Below the pieces are notes generated by a model, which worked only from the letters and a program-made list of their open reading frames with translations, did no database searches and was not told the DNA's origin. A stretch of 64,000 nt of DNA from Craterostigma plantagineum (lineage: Eukaryota > Streptophyta > Magnoliopsida > Lamiales > Linderniaceae), in contig JAPQWV010000331.1 in the NCBI GenBank assembly GCA_027422505.1, positions 124,001-188,000 of the forward strand, written 5' to 3'. Position numbers and translations under genes: made by a program. Below are positions 1 through 11,119 of this stretch, in pieces (position 1 is the stretch's first letter; each line of letters starts with the position of its first letter).

Positions 1-127
1 CAGTAAGAAGGTGATAGTACATTACAATATTGATGCAATAACACAGTTGAGCTACAACATCACATGATCATCTGTCATCCCAACATGTTCTTGTTGCAAA
101 GAAGAGAAATCAGGAAAAAAAAAAAGT

Positions 128-2012
128 TTAATCCATGTCCCTCAAAGCAGCAGAAGAACAACCTTTGTTTTCTGCTCAAGACACAAGGAATAGAAGATCA
201 GAAATAGGATGCAAGAAACGTACTTTACCCGACCCGAGACAGTACAGAAAACTAGAAGGATACATACCATTTGCAATCTGTAATCTCTGCCTCATATCGT
301 TGTTCATACTACAATTCCTAGACTTGGCAGTGAAATCGCTCGCTCTGTCATTGGTTTTCTTACAAATATATATGTAATGAGAATCTGAATCTTCCAATAC
401 GTAGCCTTTGGGGAGCGTCCCTTCTTCTGTGATGGAGACAGGTTCGAGGTATGCATTTGCAGGAACGGTGGAGCCATGGAGCCTTCGAAATCCATGTCTA
501 GCTGCAAAGTATGTGAATAAGATCAAAACTGTTTCTCAGTGTTTTTTGCATATTCGATTACATTATCATGAGTTTATGTCTTTGAAGTTAAAATAACGTG
601 ATCAAGGATGATCAGAAAAGTGTGCCACATGGGAAGAAGTATACTTGCAATGTGGGAAGAAGATAAGCTCACGCATTATGTATAGTTCGATGGTCCAATT
701 ATAATCTGGTTGGTGTATATGGGGCATTCGAACCGTAGGCTCTCCGTATGTTATCTGCAAATATCGAAGAACTGACGAAGTATTAAAAAATCTTGTAATA
801 ATTAAGGTTTCTCGATGGGGAAAATAAAGGTATTGGGTTGAATAAATTTACCAACATGTATACTCCTCCAGGTTTAAGAACCCTACAAGTGAAGAAGCAA
901 AATGATATTTGATTAGAGGTATGTATGAGAAAAACAAAAAGAAGCACAATGACTCAGAGTAAAACATCAGTCAAAAAAATTGACCTGCTTACTTCGCTTA
1001 GCATCTGAGAAGCACTCAGTGAGGCATCAGTACCACACTAAGAGAAATGAAGAAATGCGGATAAGGTGTACAAAGAGGAAAAAGATACAACGGATTGAGT
1101 TTGAAAGACGATCAAACGTAAATGCCTCACCATCAAAGCATCAAGAGTCCCTATGACGAGTATCAGGACAAATCAAAATACGAGGATACAGGGATTGAAG
1201 AAAACGGTGGCATTTTTAGTCAGTACCTTTGTCAATGACACTGTCAAAAGAAGCATCATCGAAAGCACTCATATCACGAACATCCATTTGCATATCTATC
1301 AAATCAGTTACGGAAAGCTGGAAAAAGTAACGTTCTTGACAACCTCTAAGGCCCGGGTCATGAAAAAACTAATTAGAAATGTCATAAAACATAAATTCTT
1401 TGTAGGATACACTTTAACTGAGGCTTGTTCTTGTGCTTTTCTCTCATAATGTCGATCACTACAGACGATAAATCTATGTTAACAATGTCTTCAAAACCGT
1501 CCTTGCTCATGTCCTCTGATATAGCTGTTAAATCGACGGTACATTTATGTTTCAGAACCATGAGCTTAGTCATTACAATGAAGGAATAAACTTCCAAACT
1601 ACTGATTGCCGACTATCTAGAGCCAAGCAACACAAAGATTTAGCAAGAACCCATACATAATTTGTCAGGGGAAGACGCCCACCATCACAGATCACAAATG
1701 TAATAGCAGGAACATACGTCAAAAATCGGCCCAAATTATGCCTAAATCAAGCAATCGATTCGCCACAATTTGAGCTTCCAACAAGCAATAAGCAGACGAA
1801 AACCAACAAAACTTACAGGCGTTGCCACAACCAACCATGAGCACGCGCGAATCTGTGGACATGTACTTGCGAATAAACGGCTTTAGGGCGGAGTAAAGCT
1901 GGTACCAATCGAACGAACATGCGTGACCTTCTCGCAGGTATCGAGCGTCCCAATACTCGGCGTCGCCGTAGCTGTGGCAATTAGATGCACCCACATCTCC
2001 GTCGCCGTCCAT
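128..2012 (-). CDS. METTL-type SAM-dependent methyltransferase, 9 exons
   Basis: Nine exons give about 280 aa in one frame: 1817-2012, 1411-1524, 1227-1295, 1131-1150 (only 20 nt), 985-1037, 852-882, 673-754, 268-501 and 128-171, all with GT-AG borders. Exon 1 carries the SAM-binding motif I (VLMVGCGNA) after a YWDARY...FDWY segment. Exons 2-6 carry NIDLSSVVID, QMDVRDMSAF, IDKGTLDALM and LKPGGVYML, the usual order in plant METTL13/EEF1A-methyltransferase-like proteins. The family methylates lysines or N-termini of proteins such as eEF1A; the substrate here is unknown. The ATG at 2012 is chosen because it lies just before conserved sequence; an in-frame ATG at 2069 would add 19 unconserved residues. 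The last acceptor (171 or 174) is a NAGNAG site. It diverges from the glyoxalase gene across about 1 kb. Fold assignment is firm; biochemical role is inferred. Confidence 0.85.
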
Positions 2013-2089
2013 AACTGTAGGCCAATCAAAATCAATCAACAGTATAGCTCCGATCACGCCACTAGCCAAGTTGACTACTACAGTCAGAA

Positions 2090-2712
2090 TCCTGTAAACG
2101 GGATATCTGATTTCGGATCCGAAATTGGGATATCCGAAATTTTCAAATGTTATCCAAATCCGACCCGATTTTAATCGGATATCCGATTTATTCGGATATT
2201 AAAACCGGATATCCGCATTCGATTTTTAAATTTAATTTCATATAGTTTTTATATTGTCATTTCAAAATCATTTTTTAATTTCTTATCAAAATAAAATAAT
2301 ATATTTTTTCATATAAGTTTTTCTACGTATATTTATTCAAATAATACGTGATGTTTCAAAATTATTTAATAAATAATAAACACAATACCAAAACTTCAGA
2401 TTAATTTTTTAAAATTGTATCTCGATGTTTTTAAATTTATTTCAATTGTATAACAAAGTTTTTTACAATAATAAAAATTAAATATTCTAGTTTGATGATT
2501 TTTTTTTTCTTTTACACCATAATTTTTTTGGGCTACTTTTTTAATAATTTTTTAAATATAAAACCGGATATCAGGATTGTAGACAAATCATTATCAAATC
2601 CGAGCCGGTTTTATGACCGAATATCTATTTCTTCGAGTTTTGAAAATAGGATACCCTATCGAAATCCGATTTTCGGATATTTTTACTCAACTCCGCCGGT
2701 CATAGATACGTA
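2090..2712. repeat. AT-rich non-autonomous element with GGATATCCG-rich ends
   Basis: Both ends of this block are dense in variants of GGATATCCG and AATCCGA, in both orientations, around an AT-rich, non-coding core. This resembles the subterminal structure of plant hAT-type MITEs. I cannot fix terminal repeats or a target duplication. It fills most of the promoter space shared by the divergent methyltransferase and glyoxalase genes. Confidence 0.45.
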
Positions 2713-2863
2713 CGTCAAGCAAAAAAGGTCCCCCACCATTTCATGTAACTACAACACGACCCCTATAGTCATATAAAGTTGCAATCAGACCTTTCCTCTC
2801 CCCGAAGTTTTTAACTTTAGGGGCCTAGGTGTAATTACCTCAGTGACGATGCACTGACAGTTG

Positions 2864-2872
2864 ACACGTGGC
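2864..2872 (+). promoter_or_regulatory. G-box / ABRE-like site upstream of glyoxalase gene
   Basis: ACACGTGGC is seen about 165 bp upstream of the chosen start of the glyoxalase-like gene. It contains the CACGTG G-box core and the ACGTGGC form bound by ABF/AREB bZIP factors, so abscisic-acid or osmotic-stress control is plausible. This is one site only. Confidence 0.4.
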
Positions 2873-3036
2873 GCGACAACACGACGCAGTTGATGCCACG
2901 CCTCCGCCGAGAACCATCTATCATTGCAATGGAATATAACTATATCTACCACTCTTTCTCACGCCAGCATTTGGTCCGAATTCGCAGAGGAAAAAATAAA
3001 GGGAAGAAAAACCCTAAAAAGAGAACAACAACGACA

Positions 3037-3731
3037 ATGCAGCAAAGCTTAGAAGAACAATGGAAAGAAATCGAAAACGGCAATGGCAACAAGAAGGATG
3101 AAGAAGAAGAAGGAGACAGCAGCAAGGTTCCTCTCATGGCGCTGAACCACGTCTCGAGGGTATGCAGATCCGTCGAGGAATCGATGGACTTCTACACCAA
3201 AGTGCTGGGCTTCGTCGTCGTCCGCCGGCCGGAATCTTTCAAGGACTTCGACGGCGCGTGGCTGTTCAACTACGGCGTCGGCATCCATCTCGTCCACTGC
3301 ACCGACGAAGAAAAGCTCCCTCGCGACAAGCACCGACTCGACCCCATGGACAATCACATCTCTTTCCAGGTTCTTCGATGATCCTCGATTTCGCTTATCA
3401 GTTATTATTACACGTCTGATGATTTGTCGTCTCTCTTTCCTTTCGATTGTAGTGCGAGAGCATGGAGGAAGTGGAGAAGAAGCTGAAGCAGTACGGCGTG
3501 AAGTACATGAAGAGGAGCGTCGGCGACGGCGGAGATTCGTCGTCGTCGGCGGAGAAGATCGATCAGCTGTTCTTCAACGACCCAGATGGATTCATGATTG
3601 AGATATGCAACTGTGAGAATCTCAAGCTTGTTCCTCAGAGATCGCTTGGGAGGATAAAGCTTCCTTCTGATAAGCACAATCCGCCCATTGAGATGGACGG
3701 TCAAGATGATCTGGGCAAGGCAACTGCATGA
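3037..3731 (+). CDS. Glyoxalase I-like (VOC superfamily) protein
   Basis: Two exons (3037-3369 and 3453-3731) joined by an 83-bp GT-AG intron encode 203 aa. After an acidic, low-complexity N-terminus (residues 10-30), the VOC fold begins with PLMALNHVSRVCRSVEESM; His38 is a likely metal ligand. Then come FYTKVLGFVVV, and in exon 2 DQLFFNDPDGFMIEICNCEN, whose Glu is the usual second ligand. This matches the short single-VOC plant GLYI-like group rather than the long two-domain Ni/Zn glyoxalase I. The family acts on glutathione hemithioacetals of methylglyoxal, but many members of this short group have no proven activity. The start at 3037 is preferred because the in-frame upstream ATG at 2890 would add 49 residues with no family match. 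A G-box lies 165 bp upstream. Confidence 0.88.
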
Positions 3732-4141
3732 AGACATAGGATAATCCATTGAAGCAGATCATTAACAAGACATGTATGGTTTAAGTTTGTGCTTTGGTAA
3801 TAGTTTATGATGATGTAATAGCAGTTTTGAGGACTTATATCATATGTGATGTAAGCTGCGTACTTCATCTGCTACTAACTATTGAATCGGATATTTATCT
3901 ATATCATCTTTTTGTCAGTCCCATCTGTTTTATTTTTAATGAAGGGTAAGAAAGTGATTTGCACAAAGAAAGCCTTCTTTATTCGAACTGTATTATTAAG
4001 TTAAGTACAATTGTCAATTAGGATGGACGACGAAATATGAGCAAAATTGAAGCAAATAAAAATAGTACAAAATTCTTGTAAAGTTTGGGGAGGAGACTTG
4101 CACCAAAATCAGAAAATCTCCGAATTCCCAGAAGGTAAAGA
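3732..4141. other. Intergenic, glyoxalase 3' end to GIY-YIG gene
   Basis: This stretch is AT-rich and contains the glyoxalase 3' UTR and the short promoter of the next gene. I see no further gene, RNA or repeat in it. Confidence 0.6.
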
Positions 4142-5262
4142 ATGATGGCTCAGCCATTGTCAAGAACCTTCAAATCACTGAAACCCAATTCAAGTTTAGC
4201 CTCAAAATCTCTTCTTTCCATCGACGGAAAAGCAAAGGCGAAGTTTTTATCCGCAAATCGTTCGAGGGCTTCGTCCATCCCTTCGTCGAGCGATGAAACG
4301 TCGCCATCATCAGAACCAGCCTCGATCTCACCATCTTCGAACCAAAAACGATGGGCCGTTTACCTAATTATCTCCGCAAACCCACCGATTAAAACTTACG
4401 TTGGCGTTACCAACGATTTCTCACGCCGGTAATTATATGGAACTTTTTTTTAATCTTTATGCAAGCTGCTCCAATCTCTGTTCTGTCGAGTGTTTTATGG
4501 ATTCGGGCTTTATTTCTTCAGTTTATTGTTTATGCGATTGATAGCTTTCTGTAGTTTTTCGTTCTGCTTTAGATTCTTGCACATTATGTAGAGAGGAGTC
4601 AATCTCTAAAGCTAGACAGCGAATGGAAGATTCATGAAGTATCTCTGTTTAATCATTTTAGCAAATCTTGATAAAGATGGCGGCTTTAAGTTCGGAATTT
4701 TTGTGTGTTTGCTGCTCTCAGTCTGAAGCTCCCCATTGCTTCTTACATCCTATATGTGCCTTATTCTTTCTTACTTCTGTTTCGGTAATTTTTTCTGTGA
4801 TTCTTTGCAGCTTAAGACAGCACAACGGCGAACTGAAAAGCGGCGCAAAATCATCCCACGTCGGTCGGCCATGGATATGTGCTTGTCTCTTAAGTGGATT
4901 CGAGAACAAGGGAAAAGGTTACTTACATACAATCTCTCCCTCGTATTTTTCCCGAGTCTTTCTATCTAATGTTCAATTTTTTATTATTGTTTTTCTTTCA
5001 CTGGAAAAATCTTGCCAGTGCCCTTTTATAAGCATTCGTTGTCAATGTGATTGCAGCTTGCCAGTTCGAATCGAAATGGAAGATTTCTTCGAGAAAATTG
5101 TCTCGAAAGAGAAGCAGTAACCGCCCCAAAGGCGAAGAACAAGCCAACGGCGAGTCGCAGGTTCTGCTATTACAACATAGGCACGCAGCTCTCAACCGTG
5201 TCAAGGAATCGGTCGATTGTGGAAATGTCGAGATTTCTTGGCTATTGAGCCCATTTCGATGA
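4142..5262 (+). CDS. Single-domain GIY-YIG nuclease-like protein
   Basis: Three exons (4142-4428, 4811-4917, 5057-5262) encode 199 aa. A Ser-rich, basic N-terminus of about 68 residues looks like an organelle transit peptide. The GIY-YIG domain follows: WAVYLI at residues 71-76, TYVGVT at 85-90, RRLRQHNGEL across the first junction (conserved Arg and His), GRPWICACLLSGF in exon 2, and the Glu of CQFESKWK in exon 3. The layout fits the short plant proteins annotated as 'excinuclease ABC C subunit, N-terminal' or SLX1-like. The C-terminal RING of true SLX1 is absent, so an SLX4-partner role is unlikely. Catalytic residues appear intact, so DNA cleavage in an organelle is a reasonable but untested guess. 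The first two codons are both ATG. Confidence 0.82.
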
Positions 5263-6097
5263 TGTGGGGTATGCAATGGGTGTTTTTGTGTTCTGTAATT
5301 AGAGCAAGTCCAATGTTTGCTTAACGATGATCTACTACCTGTTTTCTTGCCTGGCCAAATGTAAGTCTGAATTTTGCAATTCTTTTCTTCAGGCCGGCCA
5401 GAAGTTGATCTATATTATATTATTGAATGTTACAAGTACTAAAACGCAGGCAAATGAGATTTGATAAATTGAATTTTCGTGATGATCAATTTCGTGGATT
5501 TTATTTGGTCCATGGTCTTGTCTTAACAAAGTTCGAGTGGACTTTGCTTATATTACACCCAGAGAAAGCAAGGGAATATCAAATGATAATTATGCTCTGG
5601 GTGTAAGATTGACTTTGTTGATTATATATTGGTGGAAATTTAATTTTATTTATTTATTTGGGAATAAAATATTATATTAGATAGATAGATAGTCGCTTCC
5701 TTTTGCTTTTCTTAGACTTTTGCAATCAACGGAGAACATCAGATTGAAGCAACGCTGAACAGTATGGATTTTCGAGCGATTTGATTCTTCTTCCTTCATC
5801 ACCTCAATCGGCGAATCTAATCTATATCAGGTAATAACGTATGGACAACAACGCTACATACTATATATTAAAGGAAGGCGTCTTCGATTTTGCGGTGTTA
5901 GTTTGCCAGCCGTTTGTGCTTCGCTGCTCATCTTCAGTGATCCTATTTTTTTTGTTCAAATATTTATTGATTCATCAGCTGATCATGTGATGTTAGGGCT
6001 CGGTTGATTTTGTAACCGAATCAATCGTAATTTGTTCCTTGAATTGGTGAATTATAGATTCTATTAGGTGCTCTGATGAAAGAGGGAAGAAGAAGCC
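5263..6097. other. Intergenic and 5' leader of bZIP gene, with a 12-bp inverted repeat
   Basis: No coding sequence is seen. TTACACCCAGAG at 5553-5564 and its exact reverse complement at 5595-5606 form a possible 12-bp stem with a 30-nt loop. The sequence from about 5700 looks like a 5' UTR, possibly with a leader intron whose donor is near 5829 (CAGGTAATAA), leading to the bZIP start at 6098. Confidence 0.45.
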
Positions 6098-6451
6098 ATG
6101 ATGGATGATTACGGTGAAGTTGAGCTCTCAATCGATTCGTTCGTCGACGAGCCACTAGGAAGCTCTCAGCAACGCACTCGCACCCGTGGCTGCAGCCCTT
6201 CGGCTAGCCACGGCTCGAAATCCCGAGGGTCGGGCTCGGGAAACAGAGAGGCGGTTCGCAGGTATAGACAGAAGAAGAAGGCACAGACGGCTTATTTGGA
6301 GGAGGAAGTGAAGAAGCTGAGGCTCGCGAACGAGCATTTGACGAGGAAGTTGCGGAGAAGGGCCGCCCTCGAAACGGAGGCGTCGAGGCTCCGCGAGCTT
6401 TTGGTCGTAATTACGGGGAAAATCGACTGTGAACTTTCGAAGACGGCGTAA
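6098..6451 (+). CDS. Short bZIP transcription factor, group F-like
   Basis: A single exon of 117 aa. After a Ser/Gly-rich N-terminus, the basic region shows the bZIP signature N-x7-R (Asn49, Arg57) in GNREAVRRYRQKKK. The zipper has Leu67, Leu74 and Leu81, then a weaker heptad (Arg88), and the protein ends in a KIDCEL segment. The block from GNREAV through LEEEVKKLR to the C-terminal KID resembles plant group F bZIPs (the bZIP19/23 zinc-deficiency regulators and the salt-related bZIP24). The His/Cys-rich zinc-sensing motif of bZIP19/23 is missing, so this is closer to bZIP24 or a truncated paralogue. A second ATG follows the first directly. Nuclear DNA binding, probably as a dimer, is expected. 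Confidence 0.75.
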   Translation: MMDDYGEVELSIDSFVDEPLGSSQQRTRTRGCSPSASHGSKSRGSGSGNREAVRRYRQKKKAQTAYLEEEVKKLRLANEHLTRKLRRRAALETEASRLRELLVVITGKIDCELSKTA

Positions 6452-6663
6452 AATTCGTGGGCGAGCGAATTGCAACGCCGGTCGTGGTCGGTAACGAAGT
6501 TCATATATAAAGTTATGTGGTCCGTGGCTAATAATGATGGTTCCGAGTATTAGTCAAATCATCGGAGTGTGTGACGCAAATTCGCAAATTGAACGGATAG
6601 AAAAAAAGAAAAAGACAAAAAAAAAGACAACAATTAGTCCAACAAAGACTGACCAAGTGGTGG

Positions 6664-6920
6664 TCAGTGAGGCTTTGACCTAGTGGTTAAGGTGGAGGCT
6701 TGGAAGAATTTGTGAGTTAGGTCGTGAGATTCTCCTCTCACAGTTTCTTGAGCTGTTTATATGGAGTGTTATTCCATGACTATCGTGTTATGTACGTTCG
6801 GAAAATGTTTACCTAGTCTCATCCCCGCAATATGCGGCGTAAGGCCATATCTGGTCAAGTGGTGATACGCTGTTCGAATCTACTTGATTGTATTGTAATC
6901 GATGTAGTTGATTATCTCAT
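6664..6920 (+). repeat. SINE-like (tRNA-derived) repeat candidate
   Basis: TTGACCTAGTGGTTAAGG near 6677 resembles an RNA polymerase III A box. GGTCGTGAGATTC about 35 bp downstream resembles a degenerate B box. A second box-like pair (TCAAGTGG ... GTTCGAATC) lies near 6856-6888. The unit is non-coding and just downstream of the bZIP gene. I see no poly-A/T tail or target duplication. Confidence 0.4.
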
Positions 6921-6963
6921 GGCTAGTACTAATTTTTGAAGTTTTAGACAGATTACGACGGTG

Positions 6964-7500
6964 AGAGGCCATCTCCAACGGGTTCCCCTATGTTTAGAGT
7001 TGAAATAGTCTAATTCCTCCATATATACAGTTTAAACAGTGCTGTTGAACTCTAACAGCTCCCTATATATTTTCCTCTATACTAATAATTAAGTATTTTT
7101 CATATGCGTCAACATGAATTAAAAATAATAACTATTCAGATTGTTTTGATTGTTTTATGCGTATAATTTTGCAATGGATAAATTTTGCAATTTTGATTGT
7201 TTTATTCCTCTATAATAACTATCCAATGGATAAATTTTGCAATTTTGGTTGTTGTATGCGTATAATTGTAAATTCCAATTATTACTTTATGCAACTTTAT
7301 ATATTTTTTTTCAAAAGCGTGGGACAAATATAAAACTGAAATAAAAATGAAAACTTGTATAATTTATCAAACCGAAGACTGAAAGAGCAAAAAATAATAA
7401 ATAAAATATAGCGGGTGAACAGTGCCTCGCAATAGGTAGCGGGGCACTGTAGCGCCCACTGTGAATGGCGTGGAGTTTGGAGTGCCGTTGGAGCTCCTCC
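6964..7500. mobile_element. MITE candidate with inverted 'ctccaacgg' ends
   Basis: The left end reads GGCCATCTCCAACGGG and the right end, reverse complemented, reads GGAGGAGCTCCAACGGCA. These near-matching inverted ends enclose about 540 bp of AT-rich non-coding DNA. 'CATCTCCAACGG' ends are typical of abundant plant MITEs. The target duplication is not clear. Confidence 0.45.
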
Positions 7501-8267
7501 AACACCTTATATGGTGTTTAGGGTGGAGGAAAACACCTCATTTGGGACGTTTGCTATCCAATATAAGCCCAGATAATATAAATAAGAACTGATAATACGG
7601 TGTTTGGTTTCTTTATTCCGGCCCGACATTAATTCATCGGTCCGCAAAGCCCGATATAAATTAACTAGGTAGATAGGTAAGATAAATTATCTTGGACTTA
7701 CTAAAATAAATTTATAACGGGCTTTATTGCTGACCTTATAACCAATAGAGCCATAGTGATTCAAGCCCATATTCTTTTATTGGGCCTTGGTTGGGTTCGA
7801 TCGTCTTTAATGGGCTACTTTCGTAGCGTTGCATCATGGCCCATTGCCCGATCTCGGAGATCGATTACTATTTTGCAAAATTTATTATTAGTGAAAAGGA
7901 CAGAAATCATTCATACAGCGTTGACTTAATTATTTGCATATAATTTGAAAGAAAACGACGACTAATCTCTATGATTACATCATGACAGCCAAGGACGACG
8001 TTTTTGCTTGTATTGTATAGACAGTTATGCTTTCATGTTTTCGGACAAGCATAATTGTGTCATAGTAGTACAATATAGATAATCTTCGTCTTGGGCTTAG
8101 CTTTACTATACTAACACCTAAAAACACACATTAAATGGATTAGGGATATTTTCAGTGCTGTAGGATTGCTCGAATAATACTAATGACTTATATATTATCT
8201 TGAGACAGCCCACGTGCAGAACACGTGCGGCTAGCAGCACATTTGTGTCCGAGGCCCACAGCGTAGG
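7501..8267. other. Intergenic with an orphan TGGGCC cluster
   Basis: No ORF or RNA gene is recognised. Between about 7765 and 7850 several TGGGCC/GGCCCA/AGCCCA motifs occur, of the type found in promoters of housekeeping and organelle-related genes, but no gene is visible beside them. Two CACGTG palindromes lie at about 8211 and 8222. Confidence 0.4.
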
Positions 8268-9231
8268 AGGCCTTTTTAATTAAATAATTGGAAAAATATA
8301 ATATTAGGCCTTTTTAATTAAATAATTGGAAAAATATAATATTTAATAAATTAGGGTCGTTTCTGAAAAATTTTAAAAATAGGGTAATTCGCGGTTAATT
8401 CCTGCGACGTCGCATCCATTGGCGCGATTCCCCTTTTTACGTTTTTTTTTCTTATTTCTCAACGTCGCCCCCATTGGGGCGGGACACTTTTTTTTCCATT
8501 TTTTTTTGTTTTACTTATTTATATTTATGTATTATATAATCCACAAAATCATAAAATCATCGTTATTTCATGTGATTTACATAATAAAAATTAACAAACG
8601 CATTCAATTAATTGTTTGTTTCACGACGATTAAAATGATATGCATATCTTATATTTTTTCAATATTCGAAAATATTTTTTTTTTTTTTTTATAGTAGACA
8701 CTGATTATAAAAAAGAATAAATTAGAAAAAAAACCAATTTAAACTAATTTTAAGCCAAAGAACGCATATTATTTTTATAGTGTTCTTATTTTTTAATTAT
8801 AACTGAAAACTAATTATATATAAAAAAATATTTTTTCTTATTTTTATAAGAAACTAATTATAAAAGTTATAATTAAAAAACAAATATATAAACATAAAAA
8901 ATTATTTTCGGATATCGAAAAATATAAGATATGCATATCGTTTTAATCGTCGTGAAACAAAACAATAAATTAGATGTGTTTACTAATTTCTATTATGTAA
9001 ACACATGAAATAATGATGATTATAAAAATGAAAAAGAAAAGTGTGTCGCCCCTAGTGGTGGCGACGTTGAGAATTAAGAATAAAAAAAATTAAAAAGGGA
9101 CATCGCTCCTAATGGGTGCGACGTCGCGGGTATTAACTGCGAATTACCCTATTTTGTTAAATTTTTCAGAAACGACCCTAATTTATTAAATATTATATTT
9201 TTTCACATTATTTAATTAAAAAAGCCTAAGG
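8268..9231. mobile_element. Foldback element with arms of about 0.4 kb
   Basis: The first about 430 bp and last about 350 bp are inverted copies of each other. Matching landmarks are TTAATTAAATAAT, AATAAATTAGGGTCGTTTC, TAGGGTAATTCGC and the ACGTCGC-rich segment near 8405 and 9115. The AT-rich middle (about 8700-8880) is non-coding. The left tip carries a 38-bp direct duplication (8268-8305 and 8306-8343). No transposase is present, so this is a non-autonomous foldback element or MITE. The Phe-rich ORF inside it is an artefact of T-runs. Confidence 0.65.
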
Positions 9232-10578
9232 AAGCAAAATTTTAAAATTTTTTGCCCTATTGTAGAGGCAACTTTTCTTATTAAAAGGCCATGCTTGTAA
9301 TGTTCACTCCCACCCACTAGCGAGTGACCCTTACCTTTTTCTTTTCCTTTCTTTTATACATGTTTTCTAAGATAGTAGTATAATAATACCTTTCCTTTTC
9401 TTGTTCCATCATCGTTCAATTCGAATGAAACGTAGGCCAGCCACTTCTTTACATATGGCATGGCAAATTATAGAATTATTCCATGCATAGTCATTATGTA
9501 GTTTTAAATATTAAGTAGTTATTGATTCTTGGTGAACTTGGAAGTGACCACATAGACTCGAGTTCGTTGTAAATTGTAATGGAGTAAATTGTAAGTTCAT
9601 TAACTGTAAGTGGGATCGAATACATGAATTTAGAGATGTAGATATTGTTCTGCCAACTTATGCAAGAAAATAATATATAAATAGTTTGGTTGTTAGGTGG
9701 GATGAAAGAACAGCTTTCGAAAATAGGAAATAAAGATCAAGATGAAAGTTAGTGGGAGCATAAATTGATTTATCTGTCTGACTGGGTTTTTTCTTCTGCA
9801 CTGCAAAATTTAAACAGCTTCCATGAACTTCCACCATCTCACTTTATTGTACAAGTAAATTGAAAAAAAGGATAATTCATGGTAATAATCTTCCACTGAA
9901 TTAACCTTTCTTATATTAAATTACAGCTGCTGTACTATAATAGTGGTAATAATATCTTCAATTTATTTATGGTCCCTGCTCTGCTTTTGCTGTCTACCTC
10001 AGCACAAGGCTGTATTGAAGCAAAAGCTATTGCTTTGGCTTTTGTAGTAAGTAGTAACTTCTCTCTTCTATATATTCACGAGCTCGAAAAATTAATATTT
10101 TTTTGAATTAGCTGCTTAGGTCTTGGTCATGGTTTGGGTTCTCTCTTTCTTCTCTATTTTTCTTTTTTAAAATAAAAACTGGGTTTGGTATGGTTTCTTG
10201 AAATCTTAGATCTTGAAGTATACATGTAATAACGATGGTAGTATAGTAATCAATCTAATCTTCCATTTCTAAACAGGAAATAATGTACTACTACTCTATT
10301 TCGGACAGCTTTTGTGCTTTTCATTCTTTCTTTCAATAAACAAATAGACAAAGATTATTACATTGAAGTGAAGCACTGTTTTCTACTACGCTATTACAGC
10401 TTGGTAGGTGCGAAGAAACGAGAAAAATGAAGGAAAAAAAAAAAAGGGTCTCACGTTAGAAGTCCCAGCCCATGACTATCGTTGTTGGGTGGGTTTGGGA
10501 CGTATCCATCTACCCCGGGGATTAGTCCTACCTCTGGAGTGTGTGTTAGCCCATAGCGGGGTTGTGTGGGGATACCTC
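9232..10578. other. Intergenic upstream region, with a GC-rich repeat-like block
   Basis: AT-rich DNA without a supported gene. The block at about 10445-10578 is unusually GC-rich for the surroundings (CCCCGGGGATTAGTCC and similar) and resembles the body of a plant SINE, but no pol III boxes are clear. The final part, with the MITE after it, is upstream of the CCCH/RRM gene. Confidence 0.35.
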
Positions 10579-10971
10579 GGGACCGAAAAAAAACGAAATC
10601 AGGTCTCATTAAGGGTTTGATTTCGAATTCATGCCATGTTTGGGAATTTTTTAGGTTAAAGGACCAATTTTGTGTGGTGTAAAAAAGTGGTATGAAAGAT
10701 ATATGAACTGGTATAGAATGATCATTTTGTGTTACAAATTTCAACATACTGGTATGTCAGAGCAATGAAGTGGTACTGCAGAAAATAAACTGGTATATGA
10801 TGATCATAAACTGGTACCGAATTATGGTTTTGTGTTACAAAATTTGAACATACTGGTATGAAAGAGCAATGAAGTGGTACTTGCAGAAAATGGGTCCTTA
10901 AAACTAAATTTTGTGCCAAGAGGGTCTGAATGCTAAATGATAGTTACGTGAAGGCATGAAATGAAAATGCC
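10579..10971. mobile_element. GGTA-rich MITE, copy 1
   Basis: About 390 bp that matches the element at 33939-34326 along its whole length. The shared order is CGAAATCAGG, TTTTTTAGGTTAAAGGACC, GTGTGGTGTAAAAAA, two internal half-repeats each containing GGTATG and AAGTGGTACT, and a final GAAATGAAAA. Terminal repeats are more decayed here than in copy 2 and no target duplication is seen. It lies about 150 bp upstream of the CCCH/RRM start, so it is part of that promoter or 5' region. Confidence 0.6.
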
Positions 10972-11095
10972 AAAAAAAAAAAAAACAATCTTTTTCTTAC
11001 ATTTCTGCTTCCCTTCTGAAACAAACGTACCAAAGCAAGTGCGCATTCTTCTGCCTTCCATGGATTGAGAGAGAACAAGAAAATTTGAATTTGGA

Positions 11096-11119
11096 AGGAG
11101 AGAGAGAGAGAGAGAGAGA
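11096..11119 (+). repeat. (GA)n tract directly before a start codon
   Basis: A run of GA dinucleotides ends at the ATG of the CCCH/RRM gene. GA/CT tracts in plant 5' UTRs can bind BPC/GAGA factors; that role is an inference here. Confidence 0.7.

Noticed and set aside
2890..3036. Upstream start of the glyoxalase-like protein
   Set aside because: The 49 extra residues are low-complexity and unlike the family; the ATG at 3037 gives the usual length.
8419..8694. Phe-rich 91-codon ORF, possible membrane protein
   Set aside because: It falls in the arm of a foldback element and comes from T-rich DNA.
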